DNA of 64,000 bases from Anaerofilum faecale (GTDB lineage Bacteria; Bacillota; Clostridia; Oscillospirales; Ruminococcaceae), in assembly GCA_019114265.1 (NCBI GenBank), contig DXFV01000050.1, forward strand, positions 55,351-119,350, given 5' to 3'. The position numbers and the translations under genes were made by a program. The notes under the pieces are model-generated. The model saw nothing but the letters and a program-made list of their open reading frames with translations. It made no database searches and was not told the DNA's origin. Shown here piece by piece: positions 33,067-41,818 of this stretch (its first letter is position 1; every line of letters starts with the position of its first letter).

Positions 33067-34335
33067 TCAGTTCTGCGGGATCTGCTGCTGGCTCTGCGAT
33101 TGGCTGGCGGATTGGGTCTTTTCGCCCAGGGTCACCTCCACGCTCATGATCTCGCCGCCGCGGGAGATCTGCATCGACACCACGTCGCCCACCGCTTTGT
33201 CCTGCAGGGCGCTGGTCACGTCGGCAGTGTCGGACACTTCCTTGTTGTCGATGATGACGATGCGGTCGCCGGCCTTCAGGCCCGCCTTCGCGGCGCCGGA
33301 ACCGTCCTCCACGCTCATGATATACACGCCGAAGCTGTTCACGCCGTAGTACATGGCGGTCTGGGCGTCGGTGATGTTCAGCACGGTCACGCCCAGCGCG
33401 GGACGGCCGGTGACATAGCCGTTGTTGATGAGGTCCTCGGCCACTTCACGGGCGGTGTTGATGGGGATGGCGAAGCCGATGCCCTCGCTGCCGTCCTCGA
33501 CCGACTTGGCGTTCACCACGCCGATCAGCTCGCCCTGCGCATTGAACAGGCCGCCGCCCGAGTTGCCCGGGCTGATGGCCGCGTTGGTCTGCAGCAGGCG
33601 CATGTTCTGGCCTTCCACGGTGATGTCACGCTCCAGCGCCGAGATGATGCCGTTGGTGACGGTGCCGCCCAGCGAACCCAGCGGGTTGCCGATGGCCACC
33701 ACTTCTTCGCCCACGGCCAGCGTGTCGCTGTCGCCCATGACGGCGGCGGAGAGGCCGGTGGCGTCGATCTTCAGCACCGCGATGTCGCTGGTCTCGTCGC
33801 TGCCCACCACGGTGGCGCTGTATTCGCTCTTGTCGTGCAGGCGCACGGTGATGGTGCTGGCGCCATCGATGACGTGATGGTTGGTGATGATGTAGCCGTC
33901 CTCCGAGATGATAACGCCGCTGCCGGCGCCGCTCAAAACGCGCTGCGAGAAGTAGTTGTCGGTGACCAGCTGCTCGGTGCTCACCTCCACCACCGAGGAG
34001 GCGGTGAGGCTCACCACGTCGGCCACGGTCATGTCGCCCTTGTCGCCGGTGCTGGTGCTGGTGCGCTCCACCGACTGGTAGAGCACGGTGTTGGTTCCGT
34101 TTCCGCTGCCGCCGGCCAGCTTGGCGCCGAAGTATCCGCCGGCCACGCCGGTGCCGGCGCACACCGCCAGCGCCAGCACGCCCGCCACCAGGCGGCGGGG
34201 CCATCTGCGCTTGGCGCGGGGCTGCGGCTCCCAGGCGGGAGGGGTCTCACCGGCCGGCGCCGGATCGGCGGCGGAAGGCTGCGAGTTCTGGCCGCGATAC
34301 AGGGTGCTGTAATCGTATTCCCAGTTGTTTTCCAT
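33067..34335 (-). CDS. htrA: HtrA/DegP-like membrane-anchored serine protease
   Basis: 422 residues. Cytoplasmic N-terminal Pro-rich ~45 residues, one membrane helix (~48-68), a Ser/Thr/Gly linker, a trypsin-like domain with His154 (TNHHVI), Asp184 (SDIAVLKI) and Ser259 (SPGNSGGGLF), and a C-terminal PDZ domain (~310-405) with a GLKAGDRI segment. It ends in a Gln/Ser-rich tail. It degrades or refolds damaged proteins outside the membrane. AAAGGACG precedes the ATG. Single-gene unit, with its own TATACT box upstream. Confidence 0.93.
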   Translation of the reverse strand: MENNWEYDYSTLYRGQNSQPSAADPAPAGETPPAWEPQPRAKRRWPRRLVAGVLALAVCAGTGVAGGYFGAKLAGGSGNGTNTVLYQSVERTSTSTGDKGDMTVADVVSLTASSVVEVSTEQLVTDNYFSQRVLSGAGSGVIISEDGYIITNHHVIDGASTITVRLHDKSEYSATVVGSDETSDIAVLKIDATGLSAAVMGDSDTLAVGEEVVAIGNPLGSLGGTVTNGIISALERDITVEGQNMRLLQTNAAISPGNSGGGLFNAQGELIGVVNAKSVEDGSEGIGFAIPINTAREVAEDLINNGYVTGRPALGVTVLNITDAQTAMYYGVNSFGVYIMSVEDGSGAAKAGLKAGDRIVIIDNKEVSDTADVTSALQDKAVGDVVSMQISRGGEIMSVEVTLGEKTQSASQSQSQQQIPQN

Positions 34336-34405
34336 AATCTGTCGTCCTTTCTATGCTGAACAGGGGGCGCTCTCTTGGCGGCCCGTTGTTTGTTTGTATG
34401 CCTTT

Positions 34406-34411
34406 AGTATA
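34406..34411 (-). promoter_or_regulatory. -10 box of htrA
   Basis: Minus strand TATACT, 71 bases before the htrA start; -35 not convincing. Confidence 0.45.
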
Positions 34412-34473
34412 CCGGCCAATTGTGAAAAAGACAGCATACCGGCGTGAAAAGAATGTGAAAGCGGCCGCCGTTT

Positions 34474-34502
34474 TTGACGGATGGCCCAAAATCCGCTACA
34501 AT
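34474..34502 (+). promoter_or_regulatory. Promoter of the GNAT-MnmM/exonuclease/Nudix operon
   Basis: TTGACG (34474-34479), 17-base spacer, TACAAT (34497-34502). A ~130-base leader follows, with a hairpin at 34575-34606 (CCCGG...CCGGG then TTTT) that could attenuate transcription. Confidence 0.7.
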
Positions 34503-34635
34503 AGGATACACCGGACCCGGCTCTCCTATGCCCCCGTGTGCTGATTGTATCCCACATACGGGGTGCAGGTCAAGCCCGGTTTTCACGGTTTACAGGCCGG
34601 GTTTTCACATTTTCCTGCAAAGGAGGCGCTGTTTT

Positions 34636-35541
34636 GTGAACACGCTGCCCATTTCACCCTCCCACATCCCGGCGGCGGAACGCCTGCTGCAAGAGGCGAA
34701 CTGCCCGCTGCCCGCCTGCCCGCAGGGGCTGGTGCTGGAAAAGGAGGGGGAGGTCGTGGGGGTCTGCCTGCTGGGCGGGACCCGCGTGGAGATGCTCGCC
34801 GTTGCGTCCGCCTGGCGGCGGCGCGGCTATGGCAGCTTCCTTCTGCGCAGGGCGCTGCACGCGCTGGGTGCCTTTGCGGGGAAAGAGGTCACGGCCGCCC
34901 TGCCCGCCGACGAGGCCGGACGCGCCCTGCTGGCGAAGTTCGGCTTTGTGCCGCGCGGGGCGGAGATGGTGCGCCCGGTGCGCCGCCAGCTGACGGCGCT
35001 GGAGCTGGGCCACCGGCTGCTGGCATCGCATCTGCGCCCCGGCGGGTTCGCGGTGGACGCCACCGCCGGGCGCGGGCGGGACACCCTGTTCCTCAGCCGT
35101 CTGGTGGGGGAAACGGGCAGGGTGCTGGCGATGGACATCCAGCCCGACGCCGTGCGGGACACCCGCGCGCTGCTGGAGCGGCACGGCATCCGCTGGGCCG
35201 AGGTGCACACCGCCGACCACGCCCGCCTGGCGGAGTTTGCCCCTCCGGCCAGCGCCGACGCGGTGGTGTTCAATTTCGGGTGGCTGCCGGGCGGCGACCA
35301 CGCGCTGTTCACCACGCCCGCCACCAGCATCCCGGCCCTGGAAGCGGGGCTGGAGATCCTGCGCCCGGGCGGCATCCTGCTGGCCAGCATCTACCACGGC
35401 GGGGCGAACGGCACCGCCGAGCGGGATGTGCTGGCGCCCTGGCTGGCCGGGCTGGACGAACAAAAATATACGGTGGTGCGCTGTGATTTTGCAAACCGCG
35501 GCGGGAAAGACCCGCTGGTGTTCCTGGTGCACCGCTGCTGA
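34636..35541 (+). CDS. mnmM: GNAT acetyltransferase fused to MnmM-type tRNA methyltransferase
   Basis: 301 residues. Residues ~1-115 are a short GNAT-like N-acetyltransferase (VEMLAVASAWRRRGYGSFLLRRALHAL with the R/G-x-x-G acetyl-CoA loop, and LLAKFGFVPRG). Residues ~120-301 are a class I SAM methyltransferase of the YtqB/MnmM family (AVDATAGRGRDTLFLSRLVGE, AMDIQPDAV, VVFNFGWLPGGDHALFTT, ASIYHGG), which methylates 5-aminomethyl-2-thiouridine in tRNA. Start GTG 34636 follows AAAGGAGG; no ATG fits as well. Followed by exonuclease III at 22 bases. Confidence 0.8.
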   Translation: MNTLPISPSHIPAAERLLQEANCPLPACPQGLVLEKEGEVVGVCLLGGTRVEMLAVASAWRRRGYGSFLLRRALHALGAFAGKEVTAALPADEAGRALLAKFGFVPRGAEMVRPVRRQLTALELGHRLLASHLRPGGFAVDATAGRGRDTLFLSRLVGETGRVLAMDIQPDAVRDTRALLERHGIRWAEVHTADHARLAEFAPPASADAVVFNFGWLPGGDHALFTTPATSIPALEAGLEILRPGGILLASIYHGGANGTAERDVLAPWLAGLDEQKYTVVRCDFANRGGKDPLVFLVHRC

Positions 35542-35563
35542 CGCCAACCAAAGGAGGCTTTGT

Positions 35564-36319
35564 ATGAAACTTGTATCCTGGAACGTGAATGGGCTGCGCG
35601 CCTGCCTGACCAAGGGCTTCGCCGAGTCCTTTGCCCGGCTGGACGCCGACGTCTTCTGCATACAGGAGACGAAGATGCAGCCGGGACAGGCGGACTTCTC
35701 CCCCGAGGGGTATCTGCAATACTGGAACGCGGCCGAGAAAAAAGGCTATTCCGGCACGGCGGTCTTCACCCGGCGCCGGCCGCTGGCGGTGAGCTGCGGC
35801 ATCGGGGCCGAGCAGCACAGCCACGAGGGGCGCGCCATCACGCTGGAATTTGAGAATTTCTATCTGGTCAACGTCTATACCCCCAACGCCCAGAGAGAGC
35901 TGGCCCGGCTGGACTACCGCCTGGAGTGGGAGCGGGACCTGCTGGCCTATCTGAACGGTCTGGACGCGAAAAAGCCGGTGGTCTACTGCGGCGATTTGAA
36001 CGTGGCGCACACCGAGATCGACCTGAAGAACCCCAAGACCAACCGCAAAAACGCGGGCTTTTCGGATGCCGAGCGCGCGGCCTTCTCCCGCCTGCTGGAG
36101 GCGGGCTATCTGGACAGCTTCCGCCATCTGCACCCGGATACGACCGGCGCCTATACCTGGTGGAGCTATCTGCGCAACGCGCGCGCCACCAACGCGGGAT
36201 GGCGCATCGACTATTTTGTGCTGTCCCGGCGGCTGGCCCCGGCCCTGCAGGCGGCCGACATCCACGCCGACATCTTCGGCAGCGACCACTGCCCGGTGTC
36301 CATCCGGATCGACCTGTGA
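35564..36319 (+). CDS. exoA: Exodeoxyribonuclease III / AP endonuclease
   Basis: 251 residues, normal length. Exonuclease III motifs: SWNVNGLRACL (metal Asn), IQETKMQPGQ (metal Glu), YSGTAVFTRR, VNVYTPN, CGDLNVAH (Asp/Asn), YTWWSYLRNARATNAGWRIDYF and GSDHCPVSI (catalytic Asp-His). It incises abasic sites and resects 3' ends in base-excision repair. AAAGGAGG precedes the ATG. Middle gene of a three-gene operon with the tRNA-modifying fusion and a MutT-like enzyme. Confidence 0.96.
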   Translation: MKLVSWNVNGLRACLTKGFAESFARLDADVFCIQETKMQPGQADFSPEGYLQYWNAAEKKGYSGTAVFTRRRPLAVSCGIGAEQHSHEGRAITLEFENFYLVNVYTPNAQRELARLDYRLEWERDLLAYLNGLDAKKPVVYCGDLNVAHTEIDLKNPKTNRKNAGFSDAERAAFSRLLEAGYLDSFRHLHPDTTGAYTWWSYLRNARATNAGWRIDYFVLSRRLAPALQAADIHADIFGSDHCPVSIRIDL

Positions 36320-36352
36320 TCCCATCATATATATAAGAGAGGAAGAGAGACC

Positions 36353-36736
36353 ATGACCGAAGTAGTGGCCGCCCTGATCTGGGAGGGCGAGCGGTTCCTG
36401 ATCTGCCGGCGACCGCCCCACAAGGCGCGCGGGATGCTGTGGGAGTTTGTGGGCGGAAAGGTGGAGCCGGGCGAAACGAAGGAGCAGGCGCTGATCCGGG
36501 AATGCCGCGAGGAGCTGGCGGTGGAACTGGAAGTGGGCGGGGAGTTCATGCAGGTGACCCACACCTACCCCGACCTGACCGTGCACCTGACGCTGCTGCA
36601 TGCGCGCATCGTGCAGGGAACGCCGCAGCTGCTGGAGCATATGGAGCTGGCCTGGATCACCCCGGCCGAGATCCCGCAGTATACCTTCTGCCCGGCCGAC
36701 GAGACCATCCTGGAAAAGCTGATGCAGCACCCCTGA
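36353..36736 (+). CDS. MutT-like Nudix hydrolase
   Basis: 127 residues, MutT size. The Nudix box GKVEPGETKEQALIRECREEL matches Gx5Ex7REUxEExGU with the catalytic glutamates. N-terminal EVVAALIWEGERFLICRRP and the C-terminal LAWITPAEIPQYTFCPAD fit the 8-oxo-dGTP/CTP pyrophosphohydrolase group. A nucleotide-pool cleaning role would match the exonuclease III gene 33 bases upstream. GAGAGGAAGAG lies before the ATG. Confidence 0.88.
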   Translation: MTEVVAALIWEGERFLICRRPPHKARGMLWEFVGGKVEPGETKEQALIRECREELAVELEVGGEFMQVTHTYPDLTVHLTLLHARIVQGTPQLLEHMELAWITPAEIPQYTFCPADETILEKLMQHP

Positions 36737-36791
36737 GCCTTCCCCCGGCAGGGGAAGGCGCCCCCGCAAGGGGGCGGATGAGGTCGAAGCG
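36736..36791. repeat. Dispersed intergenic repeat, copy 4
   Basis: CCTTCCCCC-GGCA-GGGGAAGGCG then CCCCCGCAAGGGGG and CGGATGAGGTCGA, starting at the stop codon of the Nudix gene; same order as 13883-13937. Confidence 0.85.
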
Positions 36792-36823
36792 TTCGGAAGG
36801 CACCGCACTGCCCCACAGCCCAC

Positions 36824-36865
36824 AAAAAAAGGCCCGGCGCTTGTTCCAAAGCGCCGGGCCTTCTT
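36824..36865. terminator. Bidirectional terminator between Nudix and xanthine dehydrogenase genes
   Basis: 14-base stem AAGGCCCGGCGCTT with six-base loop, A-run before and T-rich stretch after, serving both convergent operons. Confidence 0.85.
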
Positions 36866-36880
36866 TCTGTCGATCGTCGT

Positions 36881-39169
36881 TTATCCGCGTTTTTGCATAA
36901 GGCCCATCGCGATCTGCTCGCTGGTCACCGGCAGGCTGCGGAACTGCAGGCCGGTGGCGTTGTAGATGGCGTTGGTGATGGCCGGGGCCGGGGTGTTGAT
37001 CACCAGCTCGCCGATGCTCTTGGCGCCGAACGGGCCGGCCGGCTCGCAGCTCGGCTCAAATTCCACCCGGATGCGCCCCGCGTCCAGGCGGGTGGGGATC
37101 TTGTACTGCATCAGGGAGTTGTTCATCATCATGCCCTTGTCGGTGTACTGCACCTGCTCGGTGAGCGCCATGCCGATGCCCTGCACGATGCCGCCCTCGG
37201 TCTGCACCCGGGCCAGGTTCGCGTTGACGACGGTGCCGCAGTCCACCGCACCGGCGTAGTCCACCATCTCCACCTTGCCGGTCTCGGGGTCGAGGTCGAT
37301 CTCGGCGATGCCCACCATGAAGGGCGGCGGCGAGGTGGGGCTGGTGCAGCTGGTCTCGGCCACCAGGCAGCTGTGCGCCCCGCTGAAGCTGTCGTATCCG
37401 ATGTCCTCCAGCGTCACGAATCTGCCGCTGGGCAGGTGGGTCACCCGCAGGCCGTCGAATTCACACTCCCCGGAGTCCGCCTCCAGCAGCTCGGCGCCGC
37501 GGCCCAGGATCTTCTCCCGCAGCTCCCCCGCCGCCTTCACCACCGCCATACCGGTGAGGTAGGTGGTGCTGGAGGCATAGGAGCCGCAGTCGTAGGGGGA
37601 GGTGTCGGTGTCCACGCCGGGCACCGTGATCCGCTCCAGCGGGCAGTCGAGGCAGTCGGCCGCCATCTGGGCCAGGATGGTGTCGCAGCCGGTGCCCATG
37701 TCGGTGGCGCCGATCATCAGGGTGTAGTAGCCCTCGTCGCCCAGCATGATGCGCACGCCCGCCACGTCCACATGGGAGATGGAGGAGCCCTGCATCGCCA
37801 TCGCCACCCCCACGCTTCGGATGTGGCCGTTGGGCAGCGTGCGGGCGGGGTATTTCTCGTCCCACCCGATCATCTGCTTGGCGCGCGCCATGCAGCGGTC
37901 GAGCGCGCAGCTCTGCAGCATCTCGCCGTAGTAGGCGGGCATCCGCTGGCCCTCGCGCACCATGTTCTTTTCGCGCAGCACGGTGGGGTCGATGCCCAGC
38001 TGTGCCGCCAGCTCGTTCACCGCCGTCTCCAGTGCATAGATGCCCTGGGTGGCGCCGTAGCCGCGGTAGGCGCCCGCGCCCATCGTGTTGGTGTAGACAA
38101 CGTCCCACGAGAAGCGGAAATGCTGCACGCTGCCGTACAGCGGGATGGACTTGTGGCCGGACAGGCCCACCGTGGTGGGGCCGTGCTCGCCGTAGGCTCC
38201 CGCGTTGGACAGGGTGTGCAGGTCGATGGCGCGGATGGTGCCGTCGCGGTCGGCCCCCAGACGGATGTGGATCTGCATCTGGTGGCGGGGGCTGCCGTTG
38301 GTCATGCTCTCGGCGCGGCTGTACACGATCATCGCGGGGCGTCCGGTGTGCAGCGCCACGATGGCGGGATACACCTCGCACACCGCCGTCTGCTTTGCCC
38401 CGAAACCGCCGCCGATGCGGGGCTTCACCACCCGGATGCGGGACTTGGGCAGCTCCAGCGCGTTGGACAGGATGCGCCGCACATGGAACGGCACCTGGGT
38501 GGAGCTGGTGACCACCAGCCGCCCGAAGGCGTCCAGCTGCGCGAAGGCGCGGAAGGTCTCCATCATGGTCTGGTTGTTGGCGAGGGTGTTGTAGGTCTGG
38601 TCGATGACCACCTCACACTTGGCCAGCTCGGCGTCCACGTCGCCCTCGGCGTTCACGCCCTGGGCGCACAGGTTGCGCTTATTGTCGGCCCCCACGTCGC
38701 ACAGGGCGCGGAAATCGGGTTCCGGGTGCACCAAAATGGGGTTGTCCAGCGCCTGGGTGAAGTCGAGAAGGGGCGTCTGTACGTCGTATTCCACCTTGAT
38801 CAGCCGCAGCGCCGCGTCCACCTGCGCCTCGGTCTCGCCGGCCACGATGGCCACCGGGTCGCCCGCGCAGCGGATGCGCCGGTCGAGGATCAGGCGGTCG
38901 TAGGGGCTGGGTTCGGGCCAGGTCTGGCCGGCGGTGGTGAACCGGCTCTGGGGCACGTCCCGCCAGGTGAGCACACAGGCGATGCCGGGCGCGCGGCGGG
39001 CGGCGTCGGCGCGGATCTCCCGGATGACGGCGCTGGCGTGGGGGCTGCGCAGCAGCTTCACCACCAGGCAGCCGGCGGGGGCGATGTCGGCGGTGTAGAC
39101 CGGCTGGCCGGTGACCAGCGCCATCGCGTCCCGCTTGCGCACGGGGGCGCCTACATATTTCTGTTTCAT
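36881..39169 (-). CDS. xdhA: Molybdenum hydroxylase large subunit (xanthine dehydrogenase type)
   Basis: 762 residues. Molybdopterin-binding subunit of a xanthine dehydrogenase/aldehyde oxidase-family enzyme that hydroxylates purines or aldehydes. Seen: VGAPVRKRDAMALVTGQPVYTAD start, RIGGGFGAKQ (Mo-pterin), AYRGYGATQG with the substrate-region Arg, AMQGSSIS, and GPFGAKSIGE with the catalytic Glu. Clostridial members may need selenium, which sequence cannot show. It overlaps the Fe-S subunit gene by 4 bases (ATGA). Purine as substrate is supported by the divergent xanthine phosphoribosyltransferase. Confidence 0.92.
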   Translation of the reverse strand: MKQKYVGAPVRKRDAMALVTGQPVYTADIAPAGCLVVKLLRSPHASAVIREIRADAARRAPGIACVLTWRDVPQSRFTTAGQTWPEPSPYDRLILDRRIRCAGDPVAIVAGETEAQVDAALRLIKVEYDVQTPLLDFTQALDNPILVHPEPDFRALCDVGADNKRNLCAQGVNAEGDVDAELAKCEVVIDQTYNTLANNQTMMETFRAFAQLDAFGRLVVTSSTQVPFHVRRILSNALELPKSRIRVVKPRIGGGFGAKQTAVCEVYPAIVALHTGRPAMIVYSRAESMTNGSPRHQMQIHIRLGADRDGTIRAIDLHTLSNAGAYGEHGPTTVGLSGHKSIPLYGSVQHFRFSWDVVYTNTMGAGAYRGYGATQGIYALETAVNELAAQLGIDPTVLREKNMVREGQRMPAYYGEMLQSCALDRCMARAKQMIGWDEKYPARTLPNGHIRSVGVAMAMQGSSISHVDVAGVRIMLGDEGYYTLMIGATDMGTGCDTILAQMAADCLDCPLERITVPGVDTDTSPYDCGSYASSTTYLTGMAVVKAAGELREKILGRGAELLEADSGECEFDGLRVTHLPSGRFVTLEDIGYDSFSGAHSCLVAETSCTSPTSPPPFMVGIAEIDLDPETGKVEMVDYAGAVDCGTVVNANLARVQTEGGIVQGIGMALTEQVQYTDKGMMMNNSLMQYKIPTRLDAGRIRVEFEPSCEPAGPFGAKSIGELVINTPAPAITNAIYNATGLQFRSLPVTSEQIAMGLMQKRG

Positions 39170-39624
39170 GCCTGCACCTCCCGGTTCAGGTAGTTCTCAA
39201 TGGCGCGCAGCTGGCCCTGGTAGCCGCTGCACCGGCACAGGTTGCCGGCCAGGTAGTGCTGGATCTCCTCGCGGGTGGGGTGTTCCAGCTCCTCCTCCAT
39301 CGCCAGCACGGTCATCACGAGCCCCGGGCTGCAGAAGCCGCACTGCTCGGCGCCCTGGTCGGCCAGGAACGCGCCAAAGACGGCGGCCCGCTCCTGCACG
39401 CCCTCCAGCGTGGTGACGGCGTGCCCGCTTGCACGGGCGGCCAGCACCGAGCAGGACAGCACCGGTTTGCCGTCCAGCAGCACGGTGCACAGGCCGCAGT
39501 TGCTGGTCTCGCAGCCGCACTTGACGCTGGCGCAGCCTTTTTGGCGCAGATAATCGAACAGGCGCAGATCGTCCGGGATCTCGTCGGTGCAGGTGCGCCC
39601 GTTCAGCGTTACTTCGATCTTCAT
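39166..39624 (-). CDS. xdhC: Molybdenum hydroxylase 2Fe-2S subunit
   Basis: 152 residues. N-terminal plant-type 2Fe-2S motif GCASVKCGCETSNCGLCTV with a later C, then the four-helix domain with the second cluster (QCGFCSPGLVM and GNLCRCSGY). It passes electrons from Mo to FAD. Start and stop overlap both neighbours by 4 bases, so the three subunits are translated in step. Confidence 0.94.
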   Translation of the reverse strand: MKIEVTLNGRTCTDEIPDDLRLFDYLRQKGCASVKCGCETSNCGLCTVLLDGKPVLSCSVLAARASGHAVTTLEGVQERAAVFGAFLADQGAEQCGFCSPGLVMTVLAMEEELEHPTREEIQHYLAGNLCRCSGYQGQLRAIENYLNREVQA

Positions 39625-40409
39625 GCCTCTCCCCCCTCGATCTGCAAAACGGCCCGGCGCAGCAGCACCCCGGCCAGATGGCGGCGATAGTCGGCCCCGG
39701 CGCGCATGTTGCTGCCGAAGGGCACCTCGGCCAGCGCGGCGGCGAGGGCGGCGTCCGCCTGCTCCCGCGTGGGATGGGCAGGCAGGGCGATCTCCACCCG
39801 CATCGCGCGCTGGGGGCGCGCGCCCACCGTCAGGGTCCACGCGCCTGCCGGCGTGCGGCTGGCGGCGGCCGCCAGCACCGGGAAGTCGGTGGCGGAATTG
39901 CGGTGGCTTTGGATGGCCACGGCCCGGCCGGTGCGGCGGATGCGCAGCGAGACGAGGATCTGGTCGTCGGGCGGCATGCGCACGAATTTTTCCAGCGGCA
40001 CCCGCCCGCCGGGATACAGCTCCACCTCCACGTCCAGCGCCAAAAGAAGCGTCAGGACGTCGGAAAATCCAAACCTCCCCCACACGCTGCCGCCCACGGT
40101 GGCGCAGTTGCGCAGTTGCACGCCCACGATGGGGCGCACGGCGTCGGCAAAGGCGGAGCCGAACTCGGCGGCCAGCACCGGGCTTGTCTCCAGCTGGCGC
40201 AGGGTGACCATTGCGCCGATGGTGATCTCGTCTGCGGCGGCCTCGATCTGGTCCAGCCCCAGGGCGGAGAGGTCGATGATCGTCTGAAGACGGCGGTGTC
40301 CCATCTTCATCCAGCACATGCCGCCCATCACGGCAGCGGTGCGTTTTTGGTTGGCGGCATAGGCCTCTTCCAGGCTTTGGGCCACCAGACAGCGCTGTGC
40401 GTTGAACAC
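39621..40409 (-). CDS. xdhB: Molybdenum hydroxylase FAD-binding subunit
   Basis: 262 residues. FAD-binding PCMH-type domain: AAVMGGMCWMKMG in the position of the usual AGGTDL loop, NCATVGGSVWGRFGFSD (FAD pyrophosphate region), and a C-terminal CO-dehydrogenase flavoprotein domain. The first loop departs from consensus, and the protein is a little shorter than usual (~280-290). Start is GTG 40409, 8 bases after AAGGAGG. First gene of the operon; a GC hairpin (CCCGCCGCTTGCGAGGCGGG) lies in its leader. Confidence 0.88.
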   Translation of the reverse strand: MFNAQRCLVAQSLEEAYAANQKRTAAVMGGMCWMKMGHRRLQTIIDLSALGLDQIEAAADEITIGAMVTLRQLETSPVLAAEFGSAFADAVRPIVGVQLRNCATVGGSVWGRFGFSDVLTLLLALDVEVELYPGGRVPLEKFVRMPPDDQILVSLRIRRTGRAVAIQSHRNSATDFPVLAAAASRTPAGAWTLTVGARPQRAMRVEIALPAHPTREQADAALAAALAEVPFGSNMRAGADYRRHLAGVLLRRAVLQIEGGEA

Positions 40410-40473
40410 GAAAACGCCTCCTTATCCGTGTTGTGCCCGCCGCTTGCGAGGCGGGCGGTTTCCTGTCGATTCT

Positions 40474-40502
40474 ATTGTACATCATGCCGGGGGGTGCTGT
40501 AA
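40474..40502 (-). promoter_or_regulatory. Promoter of the molybdenum hydroxylase operon
   Basis: Minus strand TTACAG (40497-40502), 17-base spacer, TACAAT (40474-40479). Its -35 lies 34 bases from that of the divergent xpt promoter. Confidence 0.65.
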
Positions 40503-40535
40503 AGGAGAACGGGGCAGATAAAGCGCGAAAGTGCC

Positions 40536-40564
40536 TTGTATTCCGACACAAAGCGTGATAAAAT
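40536..40564 (+). promoter_or_regulatory. xpt promoter
   Basis: TTGTAT (40536-40541), 17-base spacer, TAAAAT (40559-40564). The ~60-base leader has no purine-riboswitch fold that I can find. Confidence 0.65.
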
Positions 40565-40631
40565 ATCTACCAACAATACGGTATGATGGCGGGGTATCGC
40601 CCGTGGCTTTGTGAAGGGAAGGAACTTGCAC

Positions 40632-41213
40632 ATGGAACTTTTGAAACAGCGCATCCTGCGCGATGGCATCGTGAAAGAGGGCAACATCCTGAAGGTGGAC
40701 AGCTTTCTGAACCACCAGATGGACATCGAACTGCTGCAGGCCATCGGGCAGGAATTCCGCCGCCTGTTCCCCGACCCCGCCATCAACAAGATCCTCACCA
40801 TCGAGGCCAGCGGCATCGGCATCGCGGCCATCGCGGCGCAGTATTTCCCCGGCAGCAAGGTGGTGTTCGCCAAAAAGACCCAGTCCAAGAACCTGGACGG
40901 CACGCTGTACACCGCGCCGGTGACCTCCTTCACCCGCGGCACCACCTTCGACGTGCAGGTGTCCACCAAGTTCCTCGGCCCGGACGACCACGTGCTGGTG
41001 CTGGACGATTTCCTGGCAAAGGGCCAGGCCCTGCAGGGGCTGATGAAGATCGTGGCGCAGTCCGGCGCAAAGCTGGCCGGCTGCGGCATCGTGATCGAGA
41101 AGGGCTTCCAGGAGGGCGGCCGCGCCCTGCGCGAGGCGGGCGTGAACCTGCACTCGCTGGCTGTGATCGACTCGATCGACGGCGGCCGCATCACCTTCCG
41201 CGACGAAGACTGA
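40632..41213 (+). CDS. xpt: Xanthine phosphoribosyltransferase
   Basis: 193 residues, standard Xpt length. Type I PRTase: KVDSFLNHQMD, IEASGIGIA, VVFAKKTQS, and the PRPP-binding VLVLDDFLAKGQALQGL. It salvages xanthine to XMP. ATG 40632 was chosen for the GGGAAGGA site; upstream in-frame ATG 40611 has none. Divergent from the hydroxylase operon, so xanthine or hypoxanthine can be either salvaged or oxidised. Confidence 0.95.
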   Translation: MELLKQRILRDGIVKEGNILKVDSFLNHQMDIELLQAIGQEFRRLFPDPAINKILTIEASGIGIAAIAAQYFPGSKVVFAKKTQSKNLDGTLYTAPVTSFTRGTTFDVQVSTKFLGPDDHVLVLDDFLAKGQALQGLMKIVAQSGAKLAGCGIVIEKGFQEGGRALREAGVNLHSLAVIDSIDGGRITFRDED

Positions 41214-41217
41214 CCCC

Positions 41218-41245
41218 CAGCGCGCCGCCGGCGCGCTGTTTTTTT
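41218..41245 (+). terminator. xpt terminator
   Basis: CAGCGCGC/GCGCGCTG stem with a short loop followed by seven T. Confidence 0.9.
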
Positions 41246-41264
41246 ACAAAAAGGAGAAAGGAAT

Positions 41265-41771
41265 ATGGAATACTGGGATCTATACGACGCCAACCGCCGC
41301 CCGCTGGGGCGCACCCACCGCCGCGGGCAGCCGCTGCCGGACGGCGCGTTTTTCACGGCGGTGGCCATCTGGGTGGTGAACAGCCGCCGCGAGGTGCTGC
41401 TGACCCTGCGCGACCCGGCCAAGGAATCCTGGGCGGGATACTGGGAGAACACCGGCGGCGCGGTGCAGGCCGGCGAGAGCAGCCTGCAGGCGGCGGTGCG
41501 GGAGCTGCGGGAGGAGACCGGCATCCGCGCCCGTCCCGAGCAGCTGTGTTTTCTGGGCACCTCCCAGCCGCGGCACTGCTTTATGGACGTCTACGCGGTG
41601 CACGTGGATGTGCCGCTGGACGACATCGTTCTGCAAAAGGGCGAAACGGCCGACGCCCAGTGGGTGAGCCTGGAGCGGCTGGACCAGATGGCCGCCGCCG
41701 GCCAGCTGGCGCGGCCCATCGTGCAGCGCCTGCACGAGATGCGCGGGCGGCTGGAGCGCTTCATCGGATAA
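41265..41771 (+). CDS. Nudix hydrolase (IPP-isomerase-like/YfcD group)
   Basis: 168 residues. MEYWDLYDANRRPLGRTHRRGQPLPDGAFF start and the Nudix box GAVQAGESSLQAAVRELREET with intact glutamates. The DLYD...G..HRG-type opening is shared by isopentenyl-diphosphate isomerase-like Nudix proteins of unknown substrate. AAAAAGGAGAAAGG precedes the ATG. It follows the xpt terminator and probably depends on read-through or a weak promoter. Confidence 0.85.
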   Translation: MEYWDLYDANRRPLGRTHRRGQPLPDGAFFTAVAIWVVNSRREVLLTLRDPAKESWAGYWENTGGAVQAGESSLQAAVRELREETGIRARPEQLCFLGTSQPRHCFMDVYAVHVDVPLDDIVLQKGETADAQWVSLERLDQMAAAGQLARPIVQRLHEMRGRLERFIG

Positions 41772-41818
41772 AACAGCAGCGTCCGGCAGGCGGTTCCCTT
41801 TGGTGCGGCGGGGCAGCT

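Noticed and set aside
40565..40631. Purine riboswitch before xpt
   Set aside because: The leader is only ~60 bases and lacks the paired arms and conserved junction bases; a lone CTACC is not enough.
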